Positions 53,644-62,306 of a stretch of DNA of 64,000 nucleotides are shown one piece after another. The notes under the pieces were generated by a model, which was not told the DNA's origin, did not search any database, and worked only from the letters and a program-made list of their open reading frames with translations. This stretch comes from an uncultured Ruminococcus sp. (GTDB taxonomy: Bacteria > Bacillota > Clostridia > Oscillospirales > Acutalibacteraceae). The stretch lies in assembly GCA_902798755.1 (NCBI GenBank), contig CADBYC010000003.1, positions 35,807-99,806 on the forward strand. Direction: 5' to 3'. Positions within the stretch are counted from its first letter, which is position 1; the number at the start of each line of letters is the position of its first letter. A program made the translations under genes and the position numbers.

Positions 53644-54015
53644 ATGAAATTACAGGAATCCGGCGAAATGTATCTGGAAACAATATTGATACTATCGCAG
53701 AAAAAGAGTTTTGTCCGCGCGATCGACGTCGGCGAGCACATGGGCTTCTCCAAGCCCTCTGTCAGCCGCGCGATCGGACTGCTGCGCAACGGCGGATTTG
53801 TCGAAGTCGGCGACGGCGGCGGTCTGAGCCTGACCGAAACCGGCAGAGAGGTAGCCGAAAAGATCTATGACCGTCACAAATACCTGACTAAAATGCTGAT
53901 GGAAATGGGCGTTGACGAAGAAACAGCGTCAGAGGACGCCTGCCGTATGGAGCATGTCGTGTCCGACAAATCCTTTGCCGCCATCAAGAACTACTTCAAA
54001 TTCAACGCTGATTAA
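53644..54015 (+). CDS. DtxR/MntR-family metal-dependent regulator
   Basis: The ATG at 53644 is 7 bases after GGAGGG; 123 residues. The N-terminal winged helix (ESGEMYLETILILSQK, RAIDVGEHMGFSKPSVSRAI) and the second domain (LTETGREVAEKIYDRHKYL, then ASEDACRMEHVVSD) follow DtxR/MntR, including the Glu/His-rich metal-binding helix around MEHVVS. It lacks the SH3-like third domain, as does MntR. It probably senses manganese or iron. The thioredoxin reductase gene follows after a hairpin, so co-transcription is uncertain. Confidence 0.85.
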   Translation: MKLQESGEMYLETILILSQKKSFVRAIDVGEHMGFSKPSVSRAIGLLRNGGFVEVGDGGGLSLTETGREVAEKIYDRHKYLTKMLMEMGVDEETASEDACRMEHVVSDKSFAAIKNYFKFNAD

Positions 54016-54046
54016 TACAGCAAAACGCAATCATCAATCACAATCG

Positions 54047-54067
54047 GGGGAGGCGCAAAACCTCCCC
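54047..54067 (+). terminator. Hairpin between the DtxR-type gene and trxB
   Basis: Stem GGGGAGG/CCTCCCC with a 7-base loop, followed by TATTGTAT. It may be a weak terminator. Confidence 0.45.
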
Positions 54068-54095
54068 TATTGTATATACAGAAAGGAGCATGACT

Positions 54096-55007
54096 ATGTA
54101 CGACCTTATCATCATCGGCGGAGGCGTCGCGGGCATGACCGCCGCCATCTACGCCGCCCGCTCGGGACTGTCTGCGCTTATCATCGAAAAGGCGGGCTTC
54201 GGCGGACAAGCCGCCCTGACCGCGAAGATCGAGAACTACCCGTCTTATAAAGAGATCGAAGGCTTTCAGCTTGCCGCCGACATCAAGGCGCAGGTCGACG
54301 CCCTCGGCGTAGAGAGCCGCTCGGCTGACGTAACGGGACTCAAGAAAGAGAACGATATCTTCACCGTCGCCACCGACTCCGACAGCTATCAGTCAAAAGC
54401 CGTCATCATCGCCAACGGCGTGCGCCGCAGAGAATTAGGCATTCCGGGCGAGGACAAGCTCCGCGGTCGCGGCGTGAGCTGGTGCGCGGTATGCGACGGC
54501 GGTTTCTTCCGCAAGAAAAAGACCGCTGTCATCGGCGCGGGCAACTCAGCCCTCGGCGACGCGATCTACCTTTCCAATCTCTGCGAGGAGGTCTATCTGA
54601 TCTTCCGCCGCGATTACCCCACTGCTACCAAAAGCTATATGGATCAGCTCGAAAAGATCGACAATATCCGCCTGATGCCGCGCCATATCCCCGTCGAGAT
54701 CAAGGGGGATTTCGTCGTCAACGCGCTGACAGTCAAGAACGTCGACAGCGGAGAAATGAGCGATATCGAAGTCAACGGCGTGTTCGAAGCCATCGGTCTG
54801 ATCCCCGACAACGACCTTTTCTCCGAGCTTGCCGAGCTGGATAACAACGGCTATATCATCACCGACGGCGAGATGCGCACCAAAACGCCCGGACTCTTTG
54901 CCGCGGGCGACACCAGACAAAAGTCCCTGCGCCAGATCGTCACCGCCTGCTCCGACGGCGCTCAGGCAGCCACCGCCGCGCACGATTTCCTGAAAATAGG
55001 GCTGTAA
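54096..55007 (+). CDS. trxB: Thioredoxin reductase
   Basis: About 303 residues. The ATG at 54096 is 7 bases from AAAGGAG; the ATG at 54090 is too close to it. FAD-binding GGGVAGMTAAIYAARSG (about 8-24), the redox pair CAVC (about 130-133), NAD(P)H-binding VIGAGNSALGDA and the closing FAAGDTRQKSLRQIVTA are all present. It reduces thioredoxin with NADPH (or a thioredoxin-like substrate). The second nucleotide motif reads GAGNSALGDA followed by FRRDYPTA, lacking the clear HRRxxFRA of NADPH enzymes, so cofactor preference may differ. alkD follows 1 base after the stop. Confidence 0.9.
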   Translation: MYDLIIIGGGVAGMTAAIYAARSGLSALIIEKAGFGGQAALTAKIENYPSYKEIEGFQLAADIKAQVDALGVESRSADVTGLKKENDIFTVATDSDSYQSKAVIIANGVRRRELGIPGEDKLRGRGVSWCAVCDGGFFRKKKTAVIGAGNSALGDAIYLSNLCEEVYLIFRRDYPTATKSYMDQLEKIDNIRLMPRHIPVEIKGDFVVNALTVKNVDSGEMSDIEVNGVFEAIGLIPDNDLFSELAELDNNGYIITDGEMRTKTPGLFAAGDTRQKSLRQIVTACSDGAQAATAAHDFLKIGL

Positions 55008-55008
55008 T

Positions 55009-55689
55009 ATGACCGATATCCAAAAACGGCTGTTTGCCTTGCAGGACAAAGGCTATCAGTCAGGCTCCGTCAAGCTCAATCCCTCTGTCGATCCCGATAC
55101 GATCATCGGCGTGCGGATCCCCGCTCTCAGGAATCTTGCCAAGGAGCTGAAAGATACCGAAGAAGCGACCGACTTTGTCGCCATACTCCCTCATGCTTAT
55201 TTCGAGGAGTACCAGCTCCACAGCTTCATCATCGGCTATCTCAAAGATTTTGACAGAGCCATAGCAGAAGCCGAGCGCCTTCTCCCCTATCTCAACAGCT
55301 GGGCGCTGACCGACTCCATGCGCTTCAAAGCCTTTGACCGCGACCCCTTGCGCCTTTTGCCGTATATCGAGAGCTGGCTTTCAAGCGATCACCCCTACAC
55401 CATTCGATACGGTATCCTCTGCCTGATGAACTACTTCCTCGACGACCGCTTTGACGACCGCTGCCCCGCAATGGTCGCCGCGGTACATAACGACGAATAC
55501 TACGTCATGATGATGCAGGCGTGGTACTTCGCGACGGCGCTCGCCAAGCAGTATGAAGCGATCCTCCCCTATATCGAAAATCACAGGCTCGACAAATGGG
55601 TGCATAACAAAACCATTCAAAAGGCGGTCGAGAGCTACCGTATCACCGACGAACAAAAAGCCTATCTCAAAACCTTAAAAATTAAGTAG
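55009..55689 (+). CDS. DNA alkylation repair protein (AlkD family)
   Basis: A 226-residue all-helical HEAT-like protein: GVRIPALRNLAKELK, HAYFEEYQLHSFIIGYL, YLNSWALTDSMRFKAF, then SSDHPYTIRYGILCLMNYFL and QAWYFATALAKQYE. These are the AlkD/DNA_alkylation (PF08713) signatures; the W in NSWALTD and the D in MNYFLDD region line the lesion pocket in the family. It excises positively charged alkylated bases. Its ATG is 1 base after the trxB stop, so the two are co-translated. Confidence 0.9.
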   Translation: MTDIQKRLFALQDKGYQSGSVKLNPSVDPDTIIGVRIPALRNLAKELKDTEEATDFVAILPHAYFEEYQLHSFIIGYLKDFDRAIAEAERLLPYLNSWALTDSMRFKAFDRDPLRLLPYIESWLSSDHPYTIRYGILCLMNYFLDDRFDDRCPAMVAAVHNDEYYVMMMQAWYFATALAKQYEAILPYIENHRLDKWVHNKTIQKAVESYRITDEQKAYLKTLKIK

Positions 55690-55758
55690 CCGCTGATTGA
55701 TTCATGCCTATCGGCTGAGCACGCAACTCGAATTGATCATTGTCTACCTAAATGAAAA

Positions 55759-55790
55759 AACCGACAGTAAGCGTCTGCCTGCTGTCGGTT
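55759..55790. terminator. Bidirectional terminator between alkD and the Na/Pi transporter gene
   Basis: Stem AACCGACAG/CTGTCGGTT with A-run before and T-run after, serving both convergent genes. Confidence 0.8.
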
Positions 55791-55808
55791 GATTTTTTAT
55801 ATTGTTTT

Positions 55809-57455
55809 TTATACGGGGTCTGCGATAACCGCCTTCTGGCGGTTCGGGATCGCGAACGCCACGTTGATCGCGTGGTCGCCGATACGCTCGATATCGATCA
55901 GCATATTCAGGAAGGTAGTGCCCGCCACAGCGTCGCACTCGCCCGCGTCCATACGGCGGATATGATTCTGCTTGTAATCGTCCTTGCAGTCGTCCACGTC
56001 GTCCTCGGCCTTGATGATCCGCTCGATCAGCTCGGGAGAGCCGCCCTGCGCGTTGAACATCGCGAAGCTCAGCTCCATCAGACTGCGGCACTTGTCGCTG
56101 ATATCATGCATTTCCGCGATCGCCGTATCGGAGAATTTCTGATTCTCGTCAATGACGGTGCGCGCGTATTCGACGATATTCTCGGCATGGTCGCCGATAC
56201 GCTCTAAGTCCTGGATCGCCGAGTACATCGCGGCGACGACCTGGTGGTCATGCGCTTCTACGTCAAGCGCGTTGATCTTGACGATATAATCCGTGATCTC
56301 CTTGGAGAGATAGTCGATGACCTTCTCTCTCTCGATCACCTTGTCGATCGAATCCTTGTCCCTGTCAAAGAACGCGATCATCGCTCTGTTATAGTTCTTC
56401 TGCACCAGACGGCTGAGTCTGGCGACCTCCTTCTCACACTGCAAGACAGCCATGGGAGGGGTGGTCAGGATACGGTTGTCGATGAACTCCACCGCCATCT
56501 TGTCCTTTTCGGGATCCTCATGATAGGGCAGGATCTTCTGAGTCAGCTTCACCAGCAAGCCGGAGAACGGCAGCAGGATCACTGTCATCGCCACATTGAA
56601 GAAGATATGAGCGGCTGAGATCTGCGCGGCGGCAGTTCCCGGCAGGAGCTTTTCGATCGTGTCCGCTACGGGGAGGAGCATCGTGATCGGAGTCATGATG
56701 ATCACGCCGGACAGGGTGATCAGCATGTTCAGGATCGCTACCTGCTTTGCGTTGCGCTTTGCGCCCGCCGCGGACAGGAACGCCGGCATCGTCGCGCCGA
56801 GGTTCATACCGAATACGATGAAGATCGCCTGATCCACGTTGATCGCTCCCGCGGAGGCGAGCGCCATCAGGATACCGACAGAGGCGGACGAGCTCTGGAT
56901 CACGGCAGTGACCGCCGTGCCGAGCAGGATACCGATAAACGGATTGTTGACGCTTGAGAGGATATTGTCGATCAGACCGGTCTCATTCAGGCTCTTCAAG
57001 GCGCCGGACATCATGTCCATGCCGAAGAAGAGGATACCAAAGCCCGCTAAGATCTGACCGTAGTACTTATAGTTGTTCTTCTTGACGAACATCATCACGA
57101 TAACGCCGAGGAAGATGAACAGCGGCACGATGCTCTTGATATCGAACGACAGCAGAACGGACGTTACGCACGTACCGATCTTTGCGCCAAAGAGGATACC
57201 GACCGTCTGCGCGAGCTCCATCAAGCCCGCGTTGGTAAAGCCTACCACCATCGCGTCGGTCGCCGACGAGCTTTGGATCACCGCCGTCACCACTAAGCCG
57301 ACCAGCATACCGAGGAACTTGTTCGAGGTGATTTTTTCAAGCAGCGTACGCAGCTTGTTGCCGGCGGCGAGCTCCAAGCCCTCGCCCATGTACTTCATGC
57401 CGAGGAAGAACAGACCCAAGCCGCCGAGCACTTTAAATAAACTCAACACACTCAT
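55809..57455 (-). CDS. Na+/phosphate cotransporter (NptA/PhoU-fused)
   Basis: A 548-residue protein. The first 310 residues form two inverted membrane repeats, each with the QSSSA motif (61-65 and 187-191) that coordinates sodium and phosphate in the NptA/SLC34 family. The last 220 residues are a PhoU-like helical domain (YSAIQDLERIGDHAENIVEY and NMLIDIERIGDHAINVAFAI), the E/D-x3-D metal motifs of PhoU. It imports phosphate and may sense it through the PhoU part. It is a single gene with a shared terminator. Confidence 0.92.
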   Translation of the reverse strand: MSVLSLFKVLGGLGLFFLGMKYMGEGLELAAGNKLRTLLEKITSNKFLGMLVGLVVTAVIQSSSATDAMVVGFTNAGLMELAQTVGILFGAKIGTCVTSVLLSFDIKSIVPLFIFLGVIVMMFVKKNNYKYYGQILAGFGILFFGMDMMSGALKSLNETGLIDNILSSVNNPFIGILLGTAVTAVIQSSSASVGILMALASAGAINVDQAIFIVFGMNLGATMPAFLSAAGAKRNAKQVAILNMLITLSGVIIMTPITMLLPVADTIEKLLPGTAAAQISAAHIFFNVAMTVILLPFSGLLVKLTQKILPYHEDPEKDKMAVEFIDNRILTTPPMAVLQCEKEVARLSRLVQKNYNRAMIAFFDRDKDSIDKVIEREKVIDYLSKEITDYIVKINALDVEAHDHQVVAAMYSAIQDLERIGDHAENIVEYARTVIDENQKFSDTAIAEMHDISDKCRSLMELSFAMFNAQGGSPELIERIIKAEDDVDDCKDDYKQNHIRRMDAGECDAVAGTTFLNMLIDIERIGDHAINVAFAIPNRQKAVIADPV

Positions 57456-57686
57456 TTTGAACTCCAGTTTTCATTATTGTGTTTATACGCTTCATACCGA
57501 TCTCAAAAATAAGATTAGATAAAAGGAATATATTTGAGGTTAGTATCACAGGGCCTTTCTCAAATTACCCTACGATAATAATACTAAAAGAATTTGTCAA
57601 ATATTTTCCGCAAAAGAAAAATGCACAAAATCGGCAAAGTATACAATACTTCCCCATTTTGTGCATATAAAATCACTAAAACCTTG

Positions 57687-58184
57687 TTACGATCCCGCCA
57701 TTCTTTCATCGGTTATGATATGCTCGACCGCGTCGTGCTTCGTATCGAGGTAATCCTTCAAGAACGTGGGATAAAATCGATGGCTATTTAACTCGTCTAT
57801 CGGAATCCAAACCATGCTCTCTTTATCATTAAAGTGTGTATAGCTGTCGCTGTGCAGCTCCTGTGTCCCGCGCGGCTTCATCAAAAAGTACAGAGATATC
57901 TCATGACAAGACAAGCCCTTGTCATAAGCCCCGTCCCCGTTCCAAAAGTTTTCATGGATAACAGCCAGACGGTCGATCTCATACTTTACGCCTGTTTCCT
58001 CCAACACTTCGCGCAAAACAGCCTCTCTCGCTGTTTCACCGTGATGGACGCCTCCGCCCACGGAATATAGATAATCTTCCTTTTCATTTCCGGCCAAAAG
58101 AACGCAGCCTCCCTCAACGATGATCGCGGCGGCTCGATATCGGAACCAGTTTTTCCCCTCTGTAAAACAACAATCTTGTGTCAT
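57687..58184 (-). CDS. NUDIX hydrolase
   Basis: A 165-residue protein with the complete Nudix box GGVHHGETAREAVLREVLEE followed by TGV (about residues 44-66), which binds the metal ions and pyrophosphate. RYRAAAIIVEGGCVLLAGNE before it fits the core strand. The substrate cannot be predicted. It lies 16 bases downstream of rqcH and is probably its co-transcribed partner. Confidence 0.9.
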   Translation of the reverse strand: MTQDCCFTEGKNWFRYRAAAIIVEGGCVLLAGNEKEDYLYSVGGGVHHGETAREAVLREVLEETGVKYEIDRLAVIHENFWNGDGAYDKGLSCHEISLYFLMKPRGTQELHSDSYTHFNDKESMVWIPIDELNSHRFYPTFLKDYLDTKHDAVEHIITDERMAGS

Positions 58185-58200
58185 GTTTTTCTCCTGTATT

Positions 58201-59889
58201 TTACGAAGGTATCCCCGGCGTCACATAAACGGTGTTGTAATTGACGTAGATCACCTTGCCCGGCAGGGCGCCGTTTGGCTTACTGACATTCTTGACGCGC
58301 GTATAGTCGACGGGCACCTGCGCGCTGTCCTTGCCCTTGCTGTGCATGGCGGCGATACGCGCCGCTTCCATGATCGCGGTGTCTGAGATCTCCTTCCCGT
58401 CTGCGACGATGATCACATGACTGCCGTGGATCTCCTTGGTGTGCAGCCATAGATCGTTTTTGTTCGCCGTGCGCAGGGTAAGCTGATCGTTCTGCTTATT
58501 ATTGCGCCCGACCAGTATTCGAAAGCCGTCGGAGCTTTCATACTCGATCGGCGGCAGGGGCTTATCCTTGCGCTTTGCAGTACACTTCTGCGTTTTGATG
58601 AAGCCCTGCTCCCGCAGCTCCTCGCGGATCGCGGACAACTCCGCCTCGCTCTCGCACCTGCTCAGCATTTCCTGAACGCTCTCGAGGTAGGCGAGCTCCT
58701 CGGTCGCCTTTTGTATCTGCTCCGTGAGCATGACCTCGCGGGTCTTTGCCTTGTTGTATTCTTTATAACACCGCTGGGCGTTCATCGCGGGGCTGACGGT
58801 GGGATCGAGCCTGATCGTGACCGTCGCGTTGTTCTCGTCATAGAAATTCTCGACCGTGACCGAGGTCGCGCCGCGCTCGATACGGTACAAATTCGCTTGT
58901 AACAGGTCGCCCTTGATACGCAGCTGTTCGCGGTCGGCGCATTTCTTCAGGTCGGCTCTTTGCAGATTGATCTTGCGTGACAGTCGGTCGATACCGTTAT
59001 TCAGCAGCTTGCCGATATCGGCGGATCTTGCCTTCATTCTCGCGAGTCGGTCGCGATCGGAGAAAAAGGTGTCAAGCAATTCCCCGAACGTCTCGAACCG
59101 CCTGACGGTCAAAGCGCCCTCGTACTGACGGATATCCATAAAGGCAAAGTCCATCGGCGAGCCGTCCTCTCTGTAGATCAGGGTCGGCTCACCCTTGCCC
59201 TCTTCCACGAGCCTTTTCAGCGCGCTGACCTGTTCAAGCATACTGTCCTTCTCGGCACGATAACAGATCTCCCGCGCGATCATCGGAGAGATACCCTGAA
59301 TGGTATTCAACGCCGCGCGGTCGTCGCCGCCGAGCATATCGATCCGCTCGCATATCGTTTCAGGCTCATTTTCCTCGATACACAGCTTGTCCTGCATCCG
59401 CGGCAGCTCATACGGCATCTTCGGCAACAGGACGCGCTCCTCCGATACAGAGAAATCGATCCTTCTCACGGTATCGATGACCCTGTCCTCGCCGTCGGTC
59501 AGCACAGCGTTGGAGTACCTGCCCATGATCTCGATATACAGCTTCAGCTTCTCGCGGTCGCCGATCTCGTTGAGCGCTTCAAAATGCAGACACAGCACAC
59601 GCTCGTTCTTCGGTTGTGTGATATCGCTGAGTCTCGCGCCGCCCAGCCGCTTTCGCAGCAGCATGCACAGCATCGGCGGGACAGGCGGATTCTCGATCGA
59701 GCAGGAGGAGATATGGACGCGGGGAGAATCGGACAGACGGATCAAGACCTTCTTCGTCCCCTGTTGCGTGCGAAAGGCAAACACCAGCTCGTCACGGGCG
59801 GGCTGATAGATCTGATTCACGCGCGAGCCGATCAGCACGCCGCTCATCTCGCGCCGCACCATCGTCATCATGATGCCGTCAAAAGCCAT
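58201..59889 (-). CDS. rqcH: RqcH/NFACT-family ribosome quality-control protein
   Basis: A 562-residue protein: NFACT-N domain (MAFDGIMMTMVRREMSGVLI, then GSRVNQIYQPARDELVFAFR), a coiled-coil middle (about 280-420) and NFACT-R with NDLWLHTKEIHGSHVII. It recognises stalled 50S subunits with peptidyl-tRNA and recruits tRNA-Ala to add C-terminal alanine tails that mark the chain for degradation. Older annotation calls it fibronectin-binding protein. RBS AGGAGG. Confidence 0.93.
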   Translation of the reverse strand: MAFDGIMMTMVRREMSGVLIGSRVNQIYQPARDELVFAFRTQQGTKKVLIRLSDSPRVHISSCSIENPPVPPMLCMLLRKRLGGARLSDITQPKNERVLCLHFEALNEIGDREKLKLYIEIMGRYSNAVLTDGEDRVIDTVRRIDFSVSEERVLLPKMPYELPRMQDKLCIEENEPETICERIDMLGGDDRAALNTIQGISPMIAREICYRAEKDSMLEQVSALKRLVEEGKGEPTLIYREDGSPMDFAFMDIRQYEGALTVRRFETFGELLDTFFSDRDRLARMKARSADIGKLLNNGIDRLSRKINLQRADLKKCADREQLRIKGDLLQANLYRIERGATSVTVENFYDENNATVTIRLDPTVSPAMNAQRCYKEYNKAKTREVMLTEQIQKATEELAYLESVQEMLSRCESEAELSAIREELREQGFIKTQKCTAKRKDKPLPPIEYESSDGFRILVGRNNKQNDQLTLRTANKNDLWLHTKEIHGSHVIIVADGKEISDTAIMEAARIAAMHSKGKDSAQVPVDYTRVKNVSKPNGALPGKVIYVNYNTVYVTPGIPS

Positions 59890-60108
59890 ACTTTGCCTCC
59901 TATTGAAAAACGAATTTTTTGAAATCTGCCATTACGATATTGTAATAAATGTTTACTTTCATTACTATGATTGTTAAACTACTCGTGCAAGGAGTTATCC
60001 TGACACGGTAGGCGGTTAACCCTCTCCTGACAATAGTCATAACAGAGGGACTGTGACCCTCTGTTCACATAGAAACCCAACAGGGAATCTGAAAAGAGGG
60101 TGATACGT

Positions 60109-60174
60109 ATGGAGTACGCAACGATTATCACTTTGGTGATAATACTGTGCATCGTTTTATCCATAAAGAAATAA
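60109..60174 (+). CDS. 21-residue hydrophobic peptide, candidate type I toxin
   Basis: A frame too short for usual gene finding: MEYATIITLVIILCIVLSIK plus a final Lys. It is one hydrophobic helix with a charged end, like the holin-like and Fst/TxpA-type toxins of Firmicutes. AGAGGGTG lies 7-8 bases before the ATG, and a terminator follows directly after the stop. The flanking inverted repeats and masked ribosome site support regulation by RNA. No antisense promoter was identified with confidence. The pure-sequence alternative is a chance frame in a structured RNA. Confidence 0.55.
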   Translation: MEYATIITLVIILCIVLSIKK

Positions 60175-60199
60175 CCGCCCATCTGCACTAAGGGCGGTT
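60173..60199 (+). terminator. Terminator of the small peptide gene
   Basis: Stem AACCGCCC/GGGCGGTT with an 11-base loop overlapping the stop codon, followed by GTTTCTCTT. Confidence 0.7.
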
Positions 60200-60289
60200 G
60201 TTTCTCTTAACAACAATCTTTAGGGTTAACCGTCTATCGGATAGCTCCTTGTAATTATATTATAATCCATTTTATGCATTTGTCAATTA

Positions 60290-60748
60290 CTATCGCAAAA
60301 TATTCAATAGCTTTACGAATTTCCCGTACCTATCCTCGCCGATAAATACCACTTTATCAAATCCCTGATCGATATATAACTTCAATGCCGGATAATTATC
60401 TAAGTCCACACCGATAGACAGCTCGCTATATCCCTGTGCTTTTGCTTCTTCCATAATGAAAGAAACCAGCTTTCTGCCGATGCCCTGTCTTCTGTATCCT
60501 TCTTTGACGATCAGGCGAGATACATACAGCCTCTTTTCAGGGATCGTATAATCAGCGTCATCAGCGTCTTTTACCACAGATATCTCGCCGATAAACGTAC
60601 CGTCGATCGTATAGACGTAAGTCGTCCTGTTGCCGTCGCGCATTTCGCGATAAAACTGCTTCGCAAGATTGCTCTGCCGCTGCATATCCCAGATATTGCC
60701 GCATTTCTCAAAGTCATTGATGTCAAGTTTGATGATCTGCGTTTTCAT
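60290..60748 (-). CDS. GNAT-family N-acetyltransferase
   Basis: The ATG at 60748 is preferred (153 residues); the ATG at 60760 overlaps the stop of rlmH. The acetyl-CoA-binding motif A reads YVSRLIVKEGYRRQGIGRKL (about 85-104) and is followed by MEEAKAQGYSELSIGVDLDN, typical of GNAT enzymes. Substrate unknown. It is translationally linked to rlmH. Confidence 0.88.
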   Translation of the reverse strand: MKTQIIKLDINDFEKCGNIWDMQRQSNLAKQFYREMRDGNRTTYVYTIDGTFIGEISVVKDADDADYTIPEKRLYVSRLIVKEGYRRQGIGRKLVSFIMEEAKAQGYSELSIGVDLDNYPALKLYIDQGFDKVVFIGEDRYGKFVKLLNILR

Positions 60749-60759
60749 AGCAATCCTCA

Positions 60760-61239
60760 TTATTTATGATACTTCGTTCCTTTTGATATCTGGAACGCGC
60801 GGTAGATCTGCTCGAGCAGCATCACCCTGCACAGCTGATGCGGAAAGGTCATCTTCCCCATGCTCAGCTTGAAATCGGCTCTCTTTTTCAACGCGTCGCT
60901 GAGCCCCCAGCTTCCGCCGATGATCAGATCGATCGTGCTGTGCGTCATGCTGATACTTTCGATACGGTCGCTCAGCTCCTCTGAGCTGATGTATTTGCCC
61001 TCAACGCACATCGCGATCACATAATCGCCCTTGCCGATCTTCTGCATGATCCGCTCGCTCTCCGCAGTGATGGTGCGCGCGATCTCCGCGTCGGACGGAT
61101 CATCGCCCACGCGTTCCTCGTTCAGCTCGATGATATTCAGCTTGCACAGCGTTTTCATTCGCTTGCTGTATTCGTCGACCGCGCCGCGCAGATAGCTTTC
61201 CTTGAGCCTGCCGACGCAGATGATATTGATACTCAGCAT
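60760..61239 (-). CDS. rlmH: 23S rRNA (pseudouridine-1915-N3)-methyltransferase RlmH
   Basis: The ATG at 61239 with AGAGGATTATT upstream gives the expected 159 residues. MLSINIICVGRLKESYLRGA, LIIGGSWGLSD (SAM knot) and KMTFPHQLCRVMLLEQIYRA and YRAFQI...YHK are diagnostic of RlmH (SPOUT family). The longer frame that extends to 61608 reads through an intergenic repeat and part of walJ and is not coding. It lies downstream of walJ in the usual order. Confidence 0.95.
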   Translation of the reverse strand: MLSINIICVGRLKESYLRGAVDEYSKRMKTLCKLNIIELNEERVGDDPSDAEIARTITAESERIMQKIGKGDYVIAMCVEGKYISSEELSDRIESISMTHSTIDLIIGGSWGLSDALKKRADFKLSMGKMTFPHQLCRVMLLEQIYRAFQISKGTKYHK

Positions 61240-61406
61240 AATAATCCTCTCATAAATCGTCATTGCGAGGGCTTTCAAAGGGGTCCCCGACACGTCCCGA
61301 CGTGTTGGGGAGAGGAGGCGCCGCCACATGAAGTCAAGGCATACCAACCGGATATGCCTTTCGAATACGGCGCGCGACGACGATGTGGCAATCTCAACCG
61401 AATCAT
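61240..61406. repeat. Expanded intergenic repeat between walJ and rlmH
   Basis: It begins with GTCATTGCGAGGGCTTT (61259-61275) and ends with GTGGCAATCTC (61385-61395), the two halves of the repeat found around 36.5 kb, here separated by about 110 bases that include a CGACACGTCCCGACGTGTTG dyad. Confidence 0.55.
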
Positions 61407-62195
61407 TCAAAAATAAATCGATCTGCCGTTCGTCACGACAGGCGCGACGTCCAGCGTATAGTCGGTATTGATGACCATTCCAGCGCGACCCAGCGAATCG
61501 ATCGACTCGTTCAGCGCGAGGTGCGGGGTGTTGTTCTCCTCGCTGAGGTGTCCGAGAATGATCCGCGTCAAACCTGCGCCGACAAAGTCGGGCAGCGCCT
61601 CGGCGCACGCCGCGTTGCTCAGGTGTCCGTTGTCGGACAGGATACGCTGTTTGAGTATGTAGGGATACGCGCCCTCCTTGAGCATATCGAGATCGTGGTT
61701 TGATTCCACTACCGCCAAGTGTGAGCGCGAGATCGCCAGCCTTGCGTTCTCCGTCAGATATCCCGTATCGGTCACAACGCTCATGCGACGTCCGTCCGGG
61801 GTGGTGATAAAGTAGCCGCAGGGCTCTGCGGCGTCGTGAGAGGTCTCGACGCGCTCTACGCGAAAGTCGCCCGTCTCGACGATATCCTCGATCACGCGCA
61901 GCCGCGCCGTCGGCGGCACCTTGTCATATCGCGCCAGATATTCCAGCGTTCCGCGCGAGGCGTACAGCGGGATCGGATAGCGCTTCAACAACACCTTCAG
62001 CGCGCTGATATGATCGCTGTGCTCATGGGTCACGAAGATCGCCTGCACGTCGCGCATAGAGAGGTCGTTTTCCGCCATCGCCAGCTCGAGTTGTTTGAGG
62101 TTACGCCCCGCGTCGATCAGGATTGCGGAGCCGTTGCCCTGTATATAATAAGAATTGCCTTTGCTCGAAGAAAAGAGCGGTACGATTTTTGCCAT
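61407..62195 (-). CDS. walJ: MBL-fold metallohydrolase (WalJ/YycJ type)
   Basis: A 262-residue metallo-beta-lactamase-fold protein with the metal motif THEHSDH, SSSKGNSYYIQ at the N-terminus, then SVVTDTGYLTENARLAISRS and ESNHD, and the late GHLS. This set is characteristic of YycJ/WalJ, a cytoplasmic exonuclease-like protein linked to cell-wall and DNA repair functions. It precedes rlmH, as in many Firmicutes; the walRK genes are not in the window. Confidence 0.9.
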   Translation of the reverse strand: MAKIVPLFSSSKGNSYYIQGNGSAILIDAGRNLKQLELAMAENDLSMRDVQAIFVTHEHSDHISALKVLLKRYPIPLYASRGTLEYLARYDKVPPTARLRVIEDIVETGDFRVERVETSHDAAEPCGYFITTPDGRRMSVVTDTGYLTENARLAISRSHLAVVESNHDLDMLKEGAYPYILKQRILSDNGHLSNAACAEALPDFVGAGLTRIILGHLSEENNTPHLALNESIDSLGRAGMVINTDYTLDVAPVVTNGRSIYF

Positions 62196-62281
62196 TGACG
62201 TTTAATCCCTTCATAAGAAAACTATGATTAGGGTGTGGACGCAGCCCACCCATCACCATTCACTATTCACCCTTCACCAAA

Positions 62282-62303
62282 AAAGCCACCCGCAGGTGGC
62301 TTT
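62282..62303 (-). terminator. Terminator of murA
   Basis: Perfect 9-bp stem AAAGCCACC/GGTGGCTTT with CGCA loop, followed by T residues on the minus strand. Confidence 0.8.
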
Positions 62304-62306
62304 AAA

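Larger units (their letters stand above)
60011..60234 (+). ncRNA. Structured transcript of a putative type I toxin gene (long-range inverted repeat)
   Basis: GGCGGTTAACCCT at 60011-60023 and AGGGTTAACCGTC at 60222-60234 can pair over about 210 bases, enclosing the small peptide gene. Two ACCCTCT segments (60019-60025 and 60056-60062) are complementary to the ribosome site AGAGGGT (60095-60101). Such long-range pairing and Shine-Dalgarno masking are typical of type I toxin messages. Confidence 0.5.

Noticed and set aside
61240-61608. N-terminal extension of RlmH
   Set aside because: The extension reads through an intergenic repeat and into walJ; the start at 61239 gives the normal 159 residues with a good ribosome site.
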